Assembly: GCA_022825135.1 (NCBI GenBank)
Contig: JAJDYN010000005.1
Coordinates: forward strand, 1 to 64,000
DNA: 64,000 nucleotides
Source: Gemmatimonadota bacterium
GTDB lineage: Bacteria; Gemmatimonadota; Gemmatimonadetes; Longimicrobiales; Gaopeijiaceae
Direction: 5' to 3'
Part shown: piece by piece, positions 27,247 through 36,414 of the stretch
Position numbering within the stretch: the stretch's first letter is position 1
Layout of the letters: each line of letters begins with the position of its first letter
Notes under the pieces: generated by a model
Seen by the model: the letters and a program-made list of their open reading frames with translations, nothing else
What the model was told of the DNA's origin: nothing
Database searches by the model: none
Program-made: the position numbers and the translations under genes

Positions 27247-27450
27247 ATGAAGCTCAAGATCGTTGTCCATGAAGCGGAGGAAGGCGGCTATTGGGCTGAA
27301 GTACCAGCCATCCGTGGATGCGTCTCCCAGGCCGAGTCGCTTGACGAGTTGCTCGAAAACCTGAGGGAAGCGATCGAAGGATGCCTCTCCGTTGATGCTT
27401 CGGATGTTCCAGTCTCGGACACGGACAAAATCATCGAGATCGCTGTTTGA
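27247..27450 (+). CDS. hicB: HicB-family antitoxin
   Basis: The 67-residue product is a classic short HicB: M-K-L-K-I-V-V-H-E-A-E-E-G-G-Y-W-A-E-V-P, G-C-V-S-Q-A-E-S-L-D-E-L and L-R-E-A-I-E-G-C-L, an RNase H-like fold partly degraded relative to true RNase H. It would neutralise a HicA mRNA interferase. Its TGA overlaps the TTG of the following hicA reading frame (TTGA, 27447-27450). Because hicA is broken, this is now an orphan antitoxin. Confidence 0.85.
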   Translation: MKLKIVVHEAEEGGYWAEVPAIRGCVSQAESLDELLENLREAIEGCLSVDASDVPVSDTDKIIEIAV

Positions 27451-27616
27451 AGGCGGTAAGCGGCAAAGGCTTTTGCCGACTGCTTGAGCCCCGGGGCTGG
27501 AGGCTGAGGGAGTAGCCGCACGGATTTCGGTTCCCGTTCACGGGAACGCCGACCTCAAGCGGGGACTACAAAGACACCTGATGAGAATCGCCGACGTGAG
27601 TGATTCGGATCTGTAG
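27447..27616 (+). pseudogene. hicA: hicA toxin gene, internally deleted and frameshifted
   Basis: The first 22 codons read L-K-A-V-S-G-K-G-F-C-R-L-L-E-P-R-G-W-R-L, the canonical HicA N-terminus, and then hit TAG at 27513-27515. The HicA C-terminus reappears in another frame from 27521: R-I-S-V-P-V-H-G-N-A-D-L-K-R-G-L, then L-M-R-I-A-D-V-S-D-S-D-L and TAG at 27614-27616. The middle, including the G-S-H-H catalytic histidine segment expected between the two halves, is missing: about 40 bases. The toxin is therefore dead while its antitoxin survives. Confidence 0.85.
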
Positions 27617-27625
27617 ACCGAATCA
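27601..27625. terminator. Candidate hairpin between hicA remnant and convergent giant gene
   Basis: TGATTCGG-N9-CCGAATCA is a perfect 8-bp stem spanning the hicA stop codon. It lies between rightward hicBA and the leftward giant gene ending at 27700, the right place for a bidirectional terminator. There is no T-run on either side, so it may instead be a protein site. Confidence 0.45.
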
Positions 27626-27699
27626 CACAAAGCGGAGATTGCTCGCCGCAGCGCGCAGGCGCAGCGGATGGATCCGGTGCGATGGGGAGGGCATAGGCT

Positions 27700-30600
27700 T
27701 CATTGCTCTCCTGGCCCGGATGGAGGAGTGTCCACAGCGGATCGGTCTGGTTTGCTGGTCTCCGATAGCGCATATTCCACGGTCATGCTGCCCTCCCGGA
27801 GCGTTAGCCGTTCACCGGAACCCGGCTCGAACGGATTGGGGAGCCAGTCGCACTCCGGCTTCGCGGTCAGCGCCTGTCGAACGCGAAGAATGCGCCAGCG
27901 TTCGTCCTTCCTGGAAGCGATGCGGTTGGCCGCGTTAAGTTCGCTCAATGGCAGATCGAAGCTGGTCTTGTTCCCGGTCGTAGCCTTGACCTCGACGCAC
28001 CAGGTCGTGCCTTCGTGGGTAAACCGGAAATCGTAGCCGTGGCTGTCGCTGACAACGTCCTTCTCGCCGTCCAGCAGGGGCACGATCCTGGCCCGGAAAC
28101 CGGAGACCCATGCGCTCTCCTCAATGCCGAACTTGGCCTTGAGGAAGCGGTAGGCTTGCATCTCGCCGATGATCCCCACGCATTCAAGAGTGTGGGGCGA
28201 GTCGTGAAGGTCCGCTGTCTTTGGGACGCGTAGGCCGACCTCCCCGCCCTTGCGCGGCGGCTTGGGATGTCCGCCATTCGGGGGTATGTCGCGGAGCGCC
28301 GTAAGCTCGTCCCGAAGGATGTCTGGCCCTGCTGGTAGCTCAGGCAGGTCCTTGAGGCGCTCGAAGATGTCCCGGTAGTCCTCATCGGTACCGTCGACAG
28401 GCTCAGGCTCGCCGGCGACATCGATCATCCTCGGCGGTCTTTTTTTCCTCTCGTCGCCGCGCCCGCCCCGGAACGGGATGCCCAATCTCTCGTGCATTGC
28501 CTCGCTCGTCGTACAACCAGCGACCTTGTCGTGAAAGCCACTGTCGTCGACCACCCGCTTCGCGAGTTCGAAGAGCTCGCTTGCCGGCCAGTCGCGCAGA
28601 TACGTTGAGTCGTCGAGACGGATGTCCAGCGCCTTTGGGCTTGATGTCGGCTCGGATCCCTCCTTCTCGACCCAAGCCTCGTAGAGCCGACGCACTCTGC
28701 CGACCACCTTGTCGAGGCGGCGTTGATTGCCACGTGCCACCTCGCGCGGGTCTGGATCAAGGGTGACCTCTTCCCGCTCCAGCGCCAAGCGTAGCTCGTC
28801 GACGGTTCTCACATGTTGGAGGACATCGAGATACCGCTTCGCGCTCGGAATGGCCCGGTATCTTGCAAGAAGGACGCCAAGGACGGCGGCGAACGGCACT
28901 CGCCAATGGCTGTCGGACCATTTCGCGCAGCGTCGGGACCATTCCGCGCCGTTGTCAAGGCTCTCGTGGACATCGTTGATCATCGAGAAGCGCTTGCCCT
29001 GATCCTCAATCGGGACGCCGTCGTCCGCCATGGCGACATGCCTGGCGAAGGCGCGGAGCAACCGGGCGGCTTCGTCCAAGTGCCGCTTCGCCTGGGTCTC
29101 GGCCTGCGCATTGGCGACCTGTTCGTACTGGCCGCCCAGCGCTCGCAGGGCATCGTTCCACTTCGATAGCTGGGCGTCCTCACCGATGACCTCGTACACC
29201 CGCATCCCCATTTCCGCGTCGTCGTAGCATTCGCGGGCGGCGTCCAGCAGTCTCTCGGCCGCAGCCATCGGATCTTCGTGGCGAGGCCGGTCACGGAACC
29301 CACCCGCAAGCCACTCGGTCAACCTGTCGGTGTCTTTCCTGTCTGCACCGAGAATGGTGTCGTCGAGCTTGAGGAGCTTCGCGAGCGGGCGAAGCCGGTC
29401 GAGAAGCATGGTCGTCTCGCCGATCCAACGGAGTTGGATATCGGACAGCTCTTCGGCGTCGATCTCCGCGCGATTCAACGCGGCCTTGACCTGTTGCCAA
29501 GTCGGTCGAGTCGGTGTGCGGTTGACCGCGAGGGATCCCAACACGAGGCGAAGGTCCTTGAGCAGATCCTGACGATCAAGAACAGCCTGCGACGCCGCAG
29601 CGATTTCCTCCCACAGTCCGCGTTGCGTGATTTCGTGGTGAAGGAGAAGGATGGCGGGCCGTGGCAGCCAATGCGCTCGCGCGTCACTGCCAGCGACGAT
29701 CCGCTCTCCGTCCAGCAGTTCCACTCGGATGGAGCGGCAGAGGCGGACGCGGGCACGGCCAAGTCGTTGGACGGCCCGCCGCCAGGCCCTGGTTGTTGGG
29801 CCTGTTGGTTTCCCGCCTCCATGGGCGGCCAGGGCAAGGAGGACGACCGGAAGCCAATTGAGTCCCACCTCATCCATCGTTTGGGCCCCTTCTGCCGGTT
29901 GGCCGTCGGAGTGACCGTCGATCAGGCAGCGGTCCTTCAGCGCGGAGGCCGGTGTCGCCCCGAGTTCGTGGAGGCGATCACCGACCCAGCCTTGAGCTTC
30001 GTCACGCCGGACCGCGAGGATCGGTTCCCGTTGTTCGCGGAGGGATCGCGTTGACGCAAGGTCGTCGGGAAGGTAAGTGTCGTTAAGACCCTCGGCCGTG
30101 CGGATTGCGAGGGTGCGTGGCTTGGTCCGCACCAGGAATCGCTTAGGAAGATCACGATCCTCTCCCAGGTGCTGCCACGCATGATGAATCTGACCAATGA
30201 GAACGTCAAATCCACCGGCGGGCATCGGTCCCCCGTTCTCGACCACACTGACCAGTACCTCGAGCAGCGCCGGTCCGGTCGAGTCATCCTCCGTGGGGTA
30301 GACGTTGAGCCCGACCGTCCTGAGGGCTCGAAGCAACTCGTCGTCGGCCGCCAGCCGGCGGGCAAGGGGCAGCGGGAGAGGCGACAGATGGCGAAAGCGG
30401 CCGCCTTGCCCGCGAAGGAGGGATTCGGGCACGAACCATCGTTGCCGCAGCGGCTTTGGGTCTTGCCGCGACGCGTGCGTCTTGGAGTCGTCAACGAGCC
30501 ATGGCAGGGTCGAGAGCCAATGCTTAATCGGCGACTTGATCCGCTGTGACCATTGATGACCCTCCGTCTTGGTGATCGTGATCTCATCCCAGCCGCTGTT

Positions 30601-33480
30601 CCAATGCACGAGCGACGCCAAGATTAGATTCGATAGGGCACTCCGGGCTGGCCCAGAGAGATCTCCGCAGTGCAGCATGGGCAGTCCGTTGACACCCCCA
30701 AGTTCGTATTCGAAGTCATTCCAGTGGTGAGGTTTGATCCGCTCCAGAACAGTCTCCCTCCAATGGTCCCACGCCGACTGAAGTATGCCTTCAGGGGCAT
30801 GCTTGGGGAGCTTCGGATCGGAGCGGCTCATCCTGTAACGGATCGGCTTGCAGGCTTCGAGCCGCAACCCGTCCACAACTCCCGCACGGGCGAACTGGTC
30901 GCTACGGTTTGCGAGGTCGATCCTGTCCAAATGCCTGCCGTCGGGACCGCAATTGCCTCCTTGCGGAAACCATCGGTGGTCGTCGGGGGGCAGGAGCGCG
31001 CTCCGTAGCAGCTCCTCGCCTTCGTCGCCGGGAAGGCCATCGGCCAGTGTTTTCACGTGGTCGCCGGAGCGTCCGGCCCATCCCGGCCCGAATACGGCCT
31101 CCTTCATTGCGAACCAGCCGTCGGTGCAGGCGACGGGAAGCTTGGCGAGGTCATTCAACAGACCTGCCGGTTCCTCCGGGCCAACTAATTCCAGACTCCA
31201 GGCCAGCGCGTCGACGCACTTCGCCGCCTCGGGGCCGCCATGAGCGACCGGCAGGTCCAGAAGCGACGGGACGATGACCACTCGGAGAAGGTCCGCTCTC
31301 CGAAAGCTCTGCACGAACCGCCCGTCGAGGAATTTCTGGATATCGGTCCGCCGGTGGCGTGGTCCTTCGTGCGTCTCTACGTCGCGGTGGAGGAACGCCA
31401 TCCGCTCCTTGAGGGAGTCCGGGACGGAGCCGACGAAGTCCGCAGCGTCGTCGGCACCGCTACGAGGTTGGAAGAAGATCCGAACGGCATCGGGGTCCGT
31501 GATGGACCTCCCTCCGGTCGATGCGGGTCCAGAGGCCGAGAGCAGCCTTCCGTCTTCGGTGGGCAGAAATCTCGCCCCCGCGAGAGCATCGGCTCTCGGC
31601 TTTCTGGGCTCGGACCGCAGCTTCGGTGGAAGCACGGCGAGCACGCTTCCCAGGAACATGTTCCAGCTGGGCGGCACGTCCGAAGGATGGGATCGGTCGG
31701 CCTGGGCGTCCGCTTGGCGTCGGCGGACGCGCTCGGCCATGCGCTGCAAGGTGTCCGCCCACTCCCAGTCCGTCGGATCCGGCGAGCGGTCAAGCGCTCC
31801 CAGAAGGGCCTTGACGGCGTCGCGCCGCTCGTCGAGCGCGGACGATGCCACGGCAAATCCAGCCTGCTCACGCCACTCCTCCTCGCCCAATGGATCGTCA
31901 GACGGGATGTTCGGCATCGTTCGCGCGACGACGGGCCGCCGCCAGCCGCCGTCGCACAGGATGAGCGCCATTTCATCGAGGCAAGGATAGTCCTGCCGGT
32001 CGCGAGCGCATTCACGAAGACGCCGCGTCAGCTTAGGATCGTCGGGTGTGGCCGAACCGGCCTGAGCAAGTAAGTCGATCACCGCCCTGCCCCGCCACGG
32101 CTCCGCGGGACCGTTCACCAGCTCAAGGACCGCGTCGAGAGCCAAGTCCGTCACCAACTCAAGCAGTAACTGGTTGTAGTCGTCACCGAAGTCGATCTTC
32201 CTACGGTCCAGAGATCCGTAGAACGGCGCATTGACGTGCGCGCCCACGCCGGTCTCCATCCTGGTAGGAAGGAAGATGACGAAGGCGCCCTTCCGTGCCT
32301 TTGGCGTGTCCTCCACGGCAACGGCAACCTCCACCTTGCGCACCTCCGGCCATCGGTTTGGAAGGTGGCGGACGGCGGCGGCGACACGCGCAAGTTCCGC
32401 TGGTTGGTCGGTGCCGCCGAAGGTGCGGCTCCAGACATGAAACGACCGATGGGCCACATCGTCGGCTCCCACCGGCGACCTGCTCACCCTTAGTCGGTCA
32501 TGGCGGTTCGCCGACACGGGAACGGAGTGCTCGGAATCGGCCCAGCGCTTGAGTTCCGTGCGGTCTCCGTCAATGGTGATCCGAAGCGCCGACAGGTGAC
32601 GCAGGAACACCATCGCTGCTTCGTTCAACGCCACGAGTTGCTCTCTAACCGACTTGACCGCTTCTTTTGCGCTGCCCGCCCGCCCCCCGTCCAGTGGAAG
32701 GCGAATGACCGTCGCATGGGCGTCTTCGAGCAGCTTGGTCACTGAGGGCGGGGGATCGCCGAGAGGGCGCGGCAGCACGTAGGGCGAGAGTTGTTTGACC
32801 TCTTCCGAGAGCCACTCCTCGACCTGTTCCGCGGGTTTGATGCCGTACCCGGAAATGCGGCCCCGGTATTCCTCGATCTGTTTCTCAGACCAGTCCACAA
32901 CCGGTTCACCGCCTAATGCCGGGTCGGTCGCAGGACGACCGTCCACAAGCGCCGCGGCCACTCGGACTACCGAATCAAGCACTCTGGGGTGGAAGCCGAA
33001 CGTAAAGGCAGGTTGGTCTCCCGCGGGCGCGGTCGACCAAACTTCCGGGCAAGTCGTCAGTTCGAGCACGCTCCGGAAGCCGAGCCCTTTGTTTCCAACG
33101 CTCTCGTTCGGATCCTTGGGGCTCTGCGCGAGTTCGCAGATTCCGCTGAAGTCCTCGTGGCGAAAGGGCCGCCCACTGTTGGCGATCAGCAGTTCGGGCT
33201 GTTCGCCAGACGAGTTCAGGACAAACGAGACTTGGCCCGGGTCGTCGTTGCCGCCCAGGACATCGTGGGCATTCTGCAACAACTCCAGAACGGCTCTTCC
33301 CCGGTACTCCTGCGCCACCTGATCGCCCAGGCTGGCGACAGTCCGGTAGTTGGTCGTCCCGTTCCTCAACTCGTCGAGGAAGGTGCGTACCTGCCCCCGA
33401 GTTTGCTCCTCGATGATCCGTTTGCCCGCCAGTCTACGCGGACGCTCGGCCCCTCGATGCCGACGGATGGAGCCACGCAC
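27700..33480 (-). CDS. Giant sacsin-type GHKL ATPase with C-terminal DUF3883 PD-(D/E)XK-like domain
   Basis: A 1,926-residue protein. Near residues 50-150 is a GHKL/Hsp90-type ATPase of the sacsin N-terminal kind: N-box A-V-L-E-L-L-Q-N-A-H-D, L-L-I-A-N-S-G-R-P-F, and V-G-N-K-G-L-G-F-R-S-V-L. A long alpha-helical middle shows no family I recognise. The C-terminus (about 1770-1885) is a DUF3883 domain with G-E-M-Q-A-Y-R-F-L, G-Y-D-F-R-F and W-C-V-E-V-K-A-T-T-G, where the D...E-x-K residues fit a restriction-endonuclease fold. Related ATPase-nuclease fusions (MORC/paraMORC-like) occur in phage-defence loci. The GTG start shares its G with the upstream TAG (TAGTG, 33482-33478), so it is coupled to the membrane gene at 33480-34631. 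A defence function is inference. Confidence 0.8.
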   Translation of the reverse strand: MRGSIRRHRGAERPRRLAGKRIIEEQTRGQVRTFLDELRNGTTNYRTVASLGDQVAQEYRGRAVLELLQNAHDVLGGNDDPGQVSFVLNSSGEQPELLIANSGRPFRHEDFSGICELAQSPKDPNESVGNKGLGFRSVLELTTCPEVWSTAPAGDQPAFTFGFHPRVLDSVVRVAAALVDGRPATDPALGGEPVVDWSEKQIEEYRGRISGYGIKPAEQVEEWLSEEVKQLSPYVLPRPLGDPPPSVTKLLEDAHATVIRLPLDGGRAGSAKEAVKSVREQLVALNEAAMVFLRHLSALRITIDGDRTELKRWADSEHSVPVSANRHDRLRVSRSPVGADDVAHRSFHVWSRTFGGTDQPAELARVAAAVRHLPNRWPEVRKVEVAVAVEDTPKARKGAFVIFLPTRMETGVGAHVNAPFYGSLDRRKIDFGDDYNQLLLELVTDLALDAVLELVNGPAEPWRGRAVIDLLAQAGSATPDDPKLTRRLRECARDRQDYPCLDEMALILCDGGWRRPVVARTMPNIPSDDPLGEEEWREQAGFAVASSALDERRDAVKALLGALDRSPDPTDWEWADTLQRMAERVRRRQADAQADRSHPSDVPPSWNMFLGSVLAVLPPKLRSEPRKPRADALAGARFLPTEDGRLLSASGPASTGGRSITDPDAVRIFFQPRSGADDAADFVGSVPDSLKERMAFLHRDVETHEGPRHRRTDIQKFLDGRFVQSFRRADLLRVVIVPSLLDLPVAHGGPEAAKCVDALAWSLELVGPEEPAGLLNDLAKLPVACTDGWFAMKEAVFGPGWAGRSGDHVKTLADGLPGDEGEELLRSALLPPDDHRWFPQGGNCGPDGRHLDRIDLANRSDQFARAGVVDGLRLEACKPIRYRMSRSDPKLPKHAPEGILQSAWDHWRETVLERIKPHHWNDFEYELGGVNGLPMLHCGDLSGPARSALSNLILASLVHWNSGWDEITITKTEGHQWSQRIKSPIKHWLSTLPWLVDDSKTHASRQDPKPLRQRWFVPESLLRGQGGRFRHLSPLPLPLARRLAADDELLRALRTVGLNVYPTEDDSTGPALLEVLVSVVENGGPMPAGGFDVLIGQIHHAWQHLGEDRDLPKRFLVRTKPRTLAIRTAEGLNDTYLPDDLASTRSLREQREPILAVRRDEAQGWVGDRLHELGATPASALKDRCLIDGHSDGQPAEGAQTMDEVGLNWLPVVLLALAAHGGGKPTGPTTRAWRRAVQRLGRARVRLCRSIRVELLDGERIVAGSDARAHWLPRPAILLLHHEITQRGLWEEIAAASQAVLDRQDLLKDLRLVLGSLAVNRTPTRPTWQQVKAALNRAEIDAEELSDIQLRWIGETTMLLDRLRPLAKLLKLDDTILGADRKDTDRLTEWLAGGFRDRPRHEDPMAAAERLLDAARECYDDAEMGMRVYEVIGEDAQLSKWNDALRALGGQYEQVANAQAETQAKRHLDEAARLLRAFARHVAMADDGVPIEDQGKRFSMINDVHESLDNGAEWSRRCAKWSDSHWRVPFAAVLGVLLARYRAIPSAKRYLDVLQHVRTVDELRLALEREEVTLDPDPREVARGNQRRLDKVVGRVRRLYEAWVEKEGSEPTSSPKALDIRLDDSTYLRDWPASELFELAKRVVDDSGFHDKVAGCTTSEAMHERLGIPFRGGRGDERKKRPPRMIDVAGEPEPVDGTDEDYRDIFERLKDLPELPAGPDILRDELTALRDIPPNGGHPKPPRKGGEVGLRVPKTADLHDSPHTLECVGIIGEMQAYRFLKAKFGIEESAWVSGFRARIVPLLDGEKDVVSDSHGYDFRFTHEGTTWCVEVKATTGNKTSFDLPLSELNAANRIASRKDERWRILRVRQALTAKPECDWLPNPFEPGSGERLTLREGSMTVEYALSETSKPDRSAVDTPPSGPGEQ

Positions 33481-34631
33481 TACGCCGCCCTTTCCAAGCG
33501 AATATCGTGGGTGTGACGAGCCCGCACCGCTTGCTCACCGTCGGGCTCGCGGTAGAAGATGAGGGACGACCGCCGTGACTCGTCCGTGACGGCATCCGTC
33601 GCATCGACCCACTGCGCAGCGCGCGCCAGTCCCGCTTCGAATTCCATCCGAATGTCCCGAGCCCTCTCCATCTCCGCGGCAAGATCCCCAAGACGCAGGC
33701 GACTGGGCAGAAATCGCCACTTTGACTTGTCCAGTTGCCCCTTCAATTCCCTATGGTACGCTCCGACCCGATCGTCATCGCGGACCTGCTGGAATCGCTC
33801 GGCGTACCGTTGGAGCTTCTCTCGGAGCTGGGACAGGCGGAACTCGACGACATCGGGATCGTTTTGGATCGCCAGGAGCAGCTGGAGCACGTCTATCTGG
33901 ACATCCTGAAGACTGGCCAGGAAGAACCGGTTGAGATCCGAAACCGCGGCCCGCGCGCCGCCCTCCGACTTCACATCCCCGCTCATCAGGAGCCCGTATT
34001 TGGAACGCAGGACACTCACGTCATGATCGATCTTTGCCACTCTGGCCGATACGTCGCTGGCGAACCGACGGGAGTGTTCGAATTCGGACCGGATTTCGTC
34101 AATCCGTTCAGCCGCGGCTTCGAGCCGTGCGTAGTCCTCGGCGTCCAAAAGGGCTCGAACGCGTTCTACCACTTCGGAGAGACGGCCGAGCGTCTGCTGC
34201 GCTCGATCGAGGCGTGCACACAGCATGACCGACGAAACGGTCGAAAAGAGCATCATGGGTGCGACAACCGGCACCATGGCATTGCTGGCGGCAACGAACG
34301 GCGCATGCGCGACGATCCCGGTCGGACCCACGACCGCCGAGCCCACCCCGGTGCCGATGGACATCAGCGTCGCGGGATTGGCGGTCGCCAGGAAGACGTT
34401 GCCGGCGAGCAGGGACGACGCGGCGGTGCTCCCGGTGCCCAGCATCGGAAGGAGCCATTTGCTGTCCACCACTCCGCCGGATTGGAACGGTTGATTCGTG
34501 GACCAGGATGCTCGAAGGGCGTTGCTGGCGTCTCGTCCGAGGTCGACCAGGGCGATTGAGCGTCCTTCGTGCGTCAGGGTCTGGCCGACCGGGGTGTTGG
34601 GGACTTCGTCCCGAGGATCAAGAATCTCCAT
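33480..34631 (-). CDS. Membrane protein with glycine-rich hydrophobic hairpin and long coiled coil, partner of the giant ATPase
   Basis: I recognise no family. The 383-residue product has an N-terminal soluble part. Then comes a Gly/Ala-rich hydrophobic region (about residues 70-140) with alternating G-T-G-V-G-S-A-V-V-G-P-T-G segments that could form two or more membrane or pore-like helices. A heptad-rich coiled coil (about 140-330; R-L-E-A-A-A-E-R-I-D-E-I-R-S-E-F) and a charged tail follow. It is first in a two-gene operon with the 1,926-residue ATPase/nuclease (TAGTG junction). Membrane effectors coupled to sensor or ATPase proteins are a common layout in abortive defence; that reading is inference. 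Confidence 0.6.
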   Translation of the reverse strand: MEILDPRDEVPNTPVGQTLTHEGRSIALVDLGRDASNALRASWSTNQPFQSGGVVDSKWLLPMLGTGSTAASSLLAGNVFLATANPATLMSIGTGVGSAVVGPTGIVAHAPFVAASNAMVPVVAPMMLFSTVSSVMLCARLDRAQQTLGRLSEVVERVRALLDAEDYARLEAAAERIDEIRSEFEHSRRFASDVSARVAKIDHDVSVLRSKYGLLMSGDVKSEGGARAAVSDLNRFFLASLQDVQIDVLQLLLAIQNDPDVVEFRLSQLREKLQRYAERFQQVRDDDRVGAYHRELKGQLDKSKWRFLPSRLRLGDLAAEMERARDIRMEFEAGLARAAQWVDATDAVTDESRRSSLIFYREPDGEQAVRARHTHDIRLERAA

Positions 34632-34655
34632 GTGTCGCGCCGGTTTCAGGGACGG

Positions 34656-34676
34656 GACCCACGGGCCCTGTGGGTC
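34656..34676. terminator. Hairpin between the ImmA/IrrE gene and the membrane/ATPase operon
   Basis: GACCCAC-N7-GTGGGTC is a perfect 7-bp stem with a GGGCCCT loop in the 176-base gap between two leftward genes. It could terminate the ImmA/IrrE transcript or sit in the 5' leader of the membrane/ATPase operon. No T-run follows. I see no gene in the gap. Confidence 0.4.
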
Positions 34677-34807
34677 GACGCAACCTCACGCGGGCCATGC
34701 GGGCAGGCAAGATGCCGCGTACGCCCAGCGGGGCCGCGTCAATGACCTGATCCCCCACTGGTCCTTGAGAGGGGGCATTGCCCGCGTGGAGCGAATGGTC
34801 ACCCGCA

Positions 34808-35887
34808 TCACCCCACCCCCGGCCCGCTAACCTGCCACTCCACCACCTCAAGCGGCTCCCCCAGCAGAGCCGCCCCCCGAACCGGTGAGATCAGCTCCTC
34901 TCCCACGGCACGCCAGACCAGCCGCCTGAAGCGCTGTGGCTTCTCAAACGCTCCGAAGCCCTGCTCGTCACCCATCGGCTCCGGCTCCGTGGTGCGCCAC
35001 GACCGGGCAAACGTCGCGAACGCGCGCCGGACCGCGGAAGCCCGCAGCACCCCCACCTGACCGAGCCGGACCAGCATGGCCGCCGCGGAGACGCCGTAGG
35101 TGTGCTTGAGACGGGCGATCTCGTAGTAGGTGACGCGGCGGCGCCTTGCACCGACCTTTTCCAGTAGATCCCGGGCGGGGACGAGGAACGCGCCCGCGAA
35201 GCGGTTCATCGCCGTCTCAAGCCTGATGGCGGGGTTGCCGGTTGACCGGATGATCTTGTGCGCGAGTTCGTGGGCCAGGGTGAAGCGCTTGCGTTCGACG
35301 TTGGTCCGGCTGGACACCACCACCGCATCGGCGACCACTCTGCCGCGTCGCATGGCGCGGCACGCCAGGCCGCTGATGCGCTCGGGGAGGTCGGCCTCGA
35401 CCACCTTGATCCCCTTGTCCTCCAGGAGGGCACACAGGCTGGGCACCGGATCCATGCCGAGGTCCCATGCCTCGCGGAGCTGATCGGCGCGCTCGTCGAT
35501 CTCGGCTTCGGTGGCGATGCAGTCGCAGCGGCAGTGCGCGAAACGGTCGCCCGCCGGCGGCATGCCGAGAACCTCCTCGATGGTCAGGTACCGCTCGAGG
35601 TTATCGATCAGGACGGCTTCGGCCCGGGCGCGGTCGCGTGCGGAAGTGCCCGGGTCCTTGCGGAATTCGAGGCCGTCGAGGACATCGACCCGGTCGCTCA
35701 TGAGGAAGTCCAGCGAGACGTCGAGCGCCTCGCCGAGGCCGACGAGAACGGCCGAGGAGGGCATCATCCTGCCCGCCTCGTACTTGCTGATGGCCTGCGC
35801 CGTGACCTTCGGGTCCATCCGGTCGGCAAGCGACCGCAGGGAGAGGCCCGCTCGCTTGCGGGCCAACCGAAGTCGCTGTCCGAACAT
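34808..35887 (-). CDS. XRE regulator fused to ImmA/IrrE-type zinc metalloprotease
   Basis: A 359-residue protein. Residues about 1-65 are an XRE helix-turn-helix (R-L-R-L-A-R-K-R-A-G-L-S-L-R-S-L-A-D-R, I-S-K-Y-E-A-G-R-M-M-P). Residues about 160-260 are a DUF955/ImmA-IrrE peptidase with the zinc motif T-L-A-H-E-L-A-H-K and the helper M-N-R-F-A-G-A-F-L-V-P. In phages and mobile elements such proteins cleave or relieve repressors on DNA damage. Start ATG 35887 has GGGGAAGG 6 bases upstream; the longer ATG 35926 would place the start within the -35 region. It is divergent from the nuclease operon across a strongly symmetric promoter region. Confidence 0.82.
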   Translation of the reverse strand: MFGQRLRLARKRAGLSLRSLADRMDPKVTAQAISKYEAGRMMPSSAVLVGLGEALDVSLDFLMSDRVDVLDGLEFRKDPGTSARDRARAEAVLIDNLERYLTIEEVLGMPPAGDRFAHCRCDCIATEAEIDERADQLREAWDLGMDPVPSLCALLEDKGIKVVEADLPERISGLACRAMRRGRVVADAVVVSSRTNVERKRFTLAHELAHKIIRSTGNPAIRLETAMNRFAGAFLVPARDLLEKVGARRRRVTYYEIARLKHTYGVSAAAMLVRLGQVGVLRASAVRRAFATFARSWRTTEPEPMGDEQGFGAFEKPQRFRRLVWRAVGEELISPVRGAALLGEPLEVVEWQVSGPGVG

Positions 35888-35918
35888 GCCGGTCCTTCCC
35901 CTTCCCTGGTGACCGATG

Positions 35919-35955
35919 GTTGACATCCTACAAGTAAACTCGTATTGATGTCAAC
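35919..35955. promoter_or_regulatory. Symmetric divergent promoter-operator between ImmA/IrrE and nuclease operons
   Basis: A perfect 9-bp inverted repeat GTTGACATC-N19-GATGTCAAC. Each arm contains a consensus TTGACA -35 box, one per strand (35920-35925 forward, 35954-35949 reverse). Forward, a 17-base spacer leads to TATTGA (35943-35948) as -10. A repressor bound to both arms would block both -35 elements. The neighbouring XRE protein is the obvious candidate. Binding is inferred, but the symmetry and -35 match are seen directly. Confidence 0.7.
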
Positions 35956-36014
35956 TTCGGGTTGATCGATGATTCAGTAGGCTGCGGATGGGCAGTACGA
36001 CGGGGAGAGGGGAC

Positions 36015-36398
36015 GTGGACAACGCAACGCGGCAACGGCCGCACATCATGGAACTGATCGACAACGCACCCTGGCGCGAGGCCGTCACCTACCGGAAGAC
36101 CTGGCCCCATGAGTACGTGGTCGTCAAAAAGGACGGCCAGGAGGAGCTGCTGGCCGCCTTCTGCGAGCGCATCGAGCGTGGCGAGGGCATCGAGTGCCGG
36201 TTCTTTCACCAGACGCGCCGGTACCTCTTCCTCGACGACTACAAGTACTGGATCATGGTGGAGTGCAGCGACATCGACCTCGACGCCGGGGACCACGTGC
36301 TGAACCGCGCGCGCTTCTACCGCGACCGGCGGGACTTCGTCATCCAGGCGGGCGATACGGGACGGCGGGAGGACTACCCGGCGAACTCGGCGGGTTAA
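36015..36398 (+). CDS. Small conserved-looking protein preceding a PD-(D/E)XK nuclease
   Basis: The product is about 127 residues from GTG 36015, which has GGGGAG 7 bases upstream; ATG 35988 and ATG 36048 are alternatives. A compact sequence reads W-P-H-E-Y-V-V-V-K-K-D-G, then F-C-E-R-I-E-R-G-E-G-I-E-C-R-F-F and Y-K-Y-W-I-M-V. No family name is recognised with confidence. It has no signal peptide and many charged and aromatic residues, consistent with a small cytosolic partner. It is 16 bases upstream of the nuclease gene on the same strand, so a two-gene defence or TA-like unit is plausible. Confidence 0.6.
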   Translation: MDNATRQRPHIMELIDNAPWREAVTYRKTWPHEYVVVKKDGQEELLAAFCERIERGEGIECRFFHQTRRYLFLDDYKYWIMVECSDIDLDAGDHVLNRARFYRDRRDFVIQAGDTGRREDYPANSAG

Positions 36399-36414
36399 CG
36401 GGGCCAGCGGCGCG

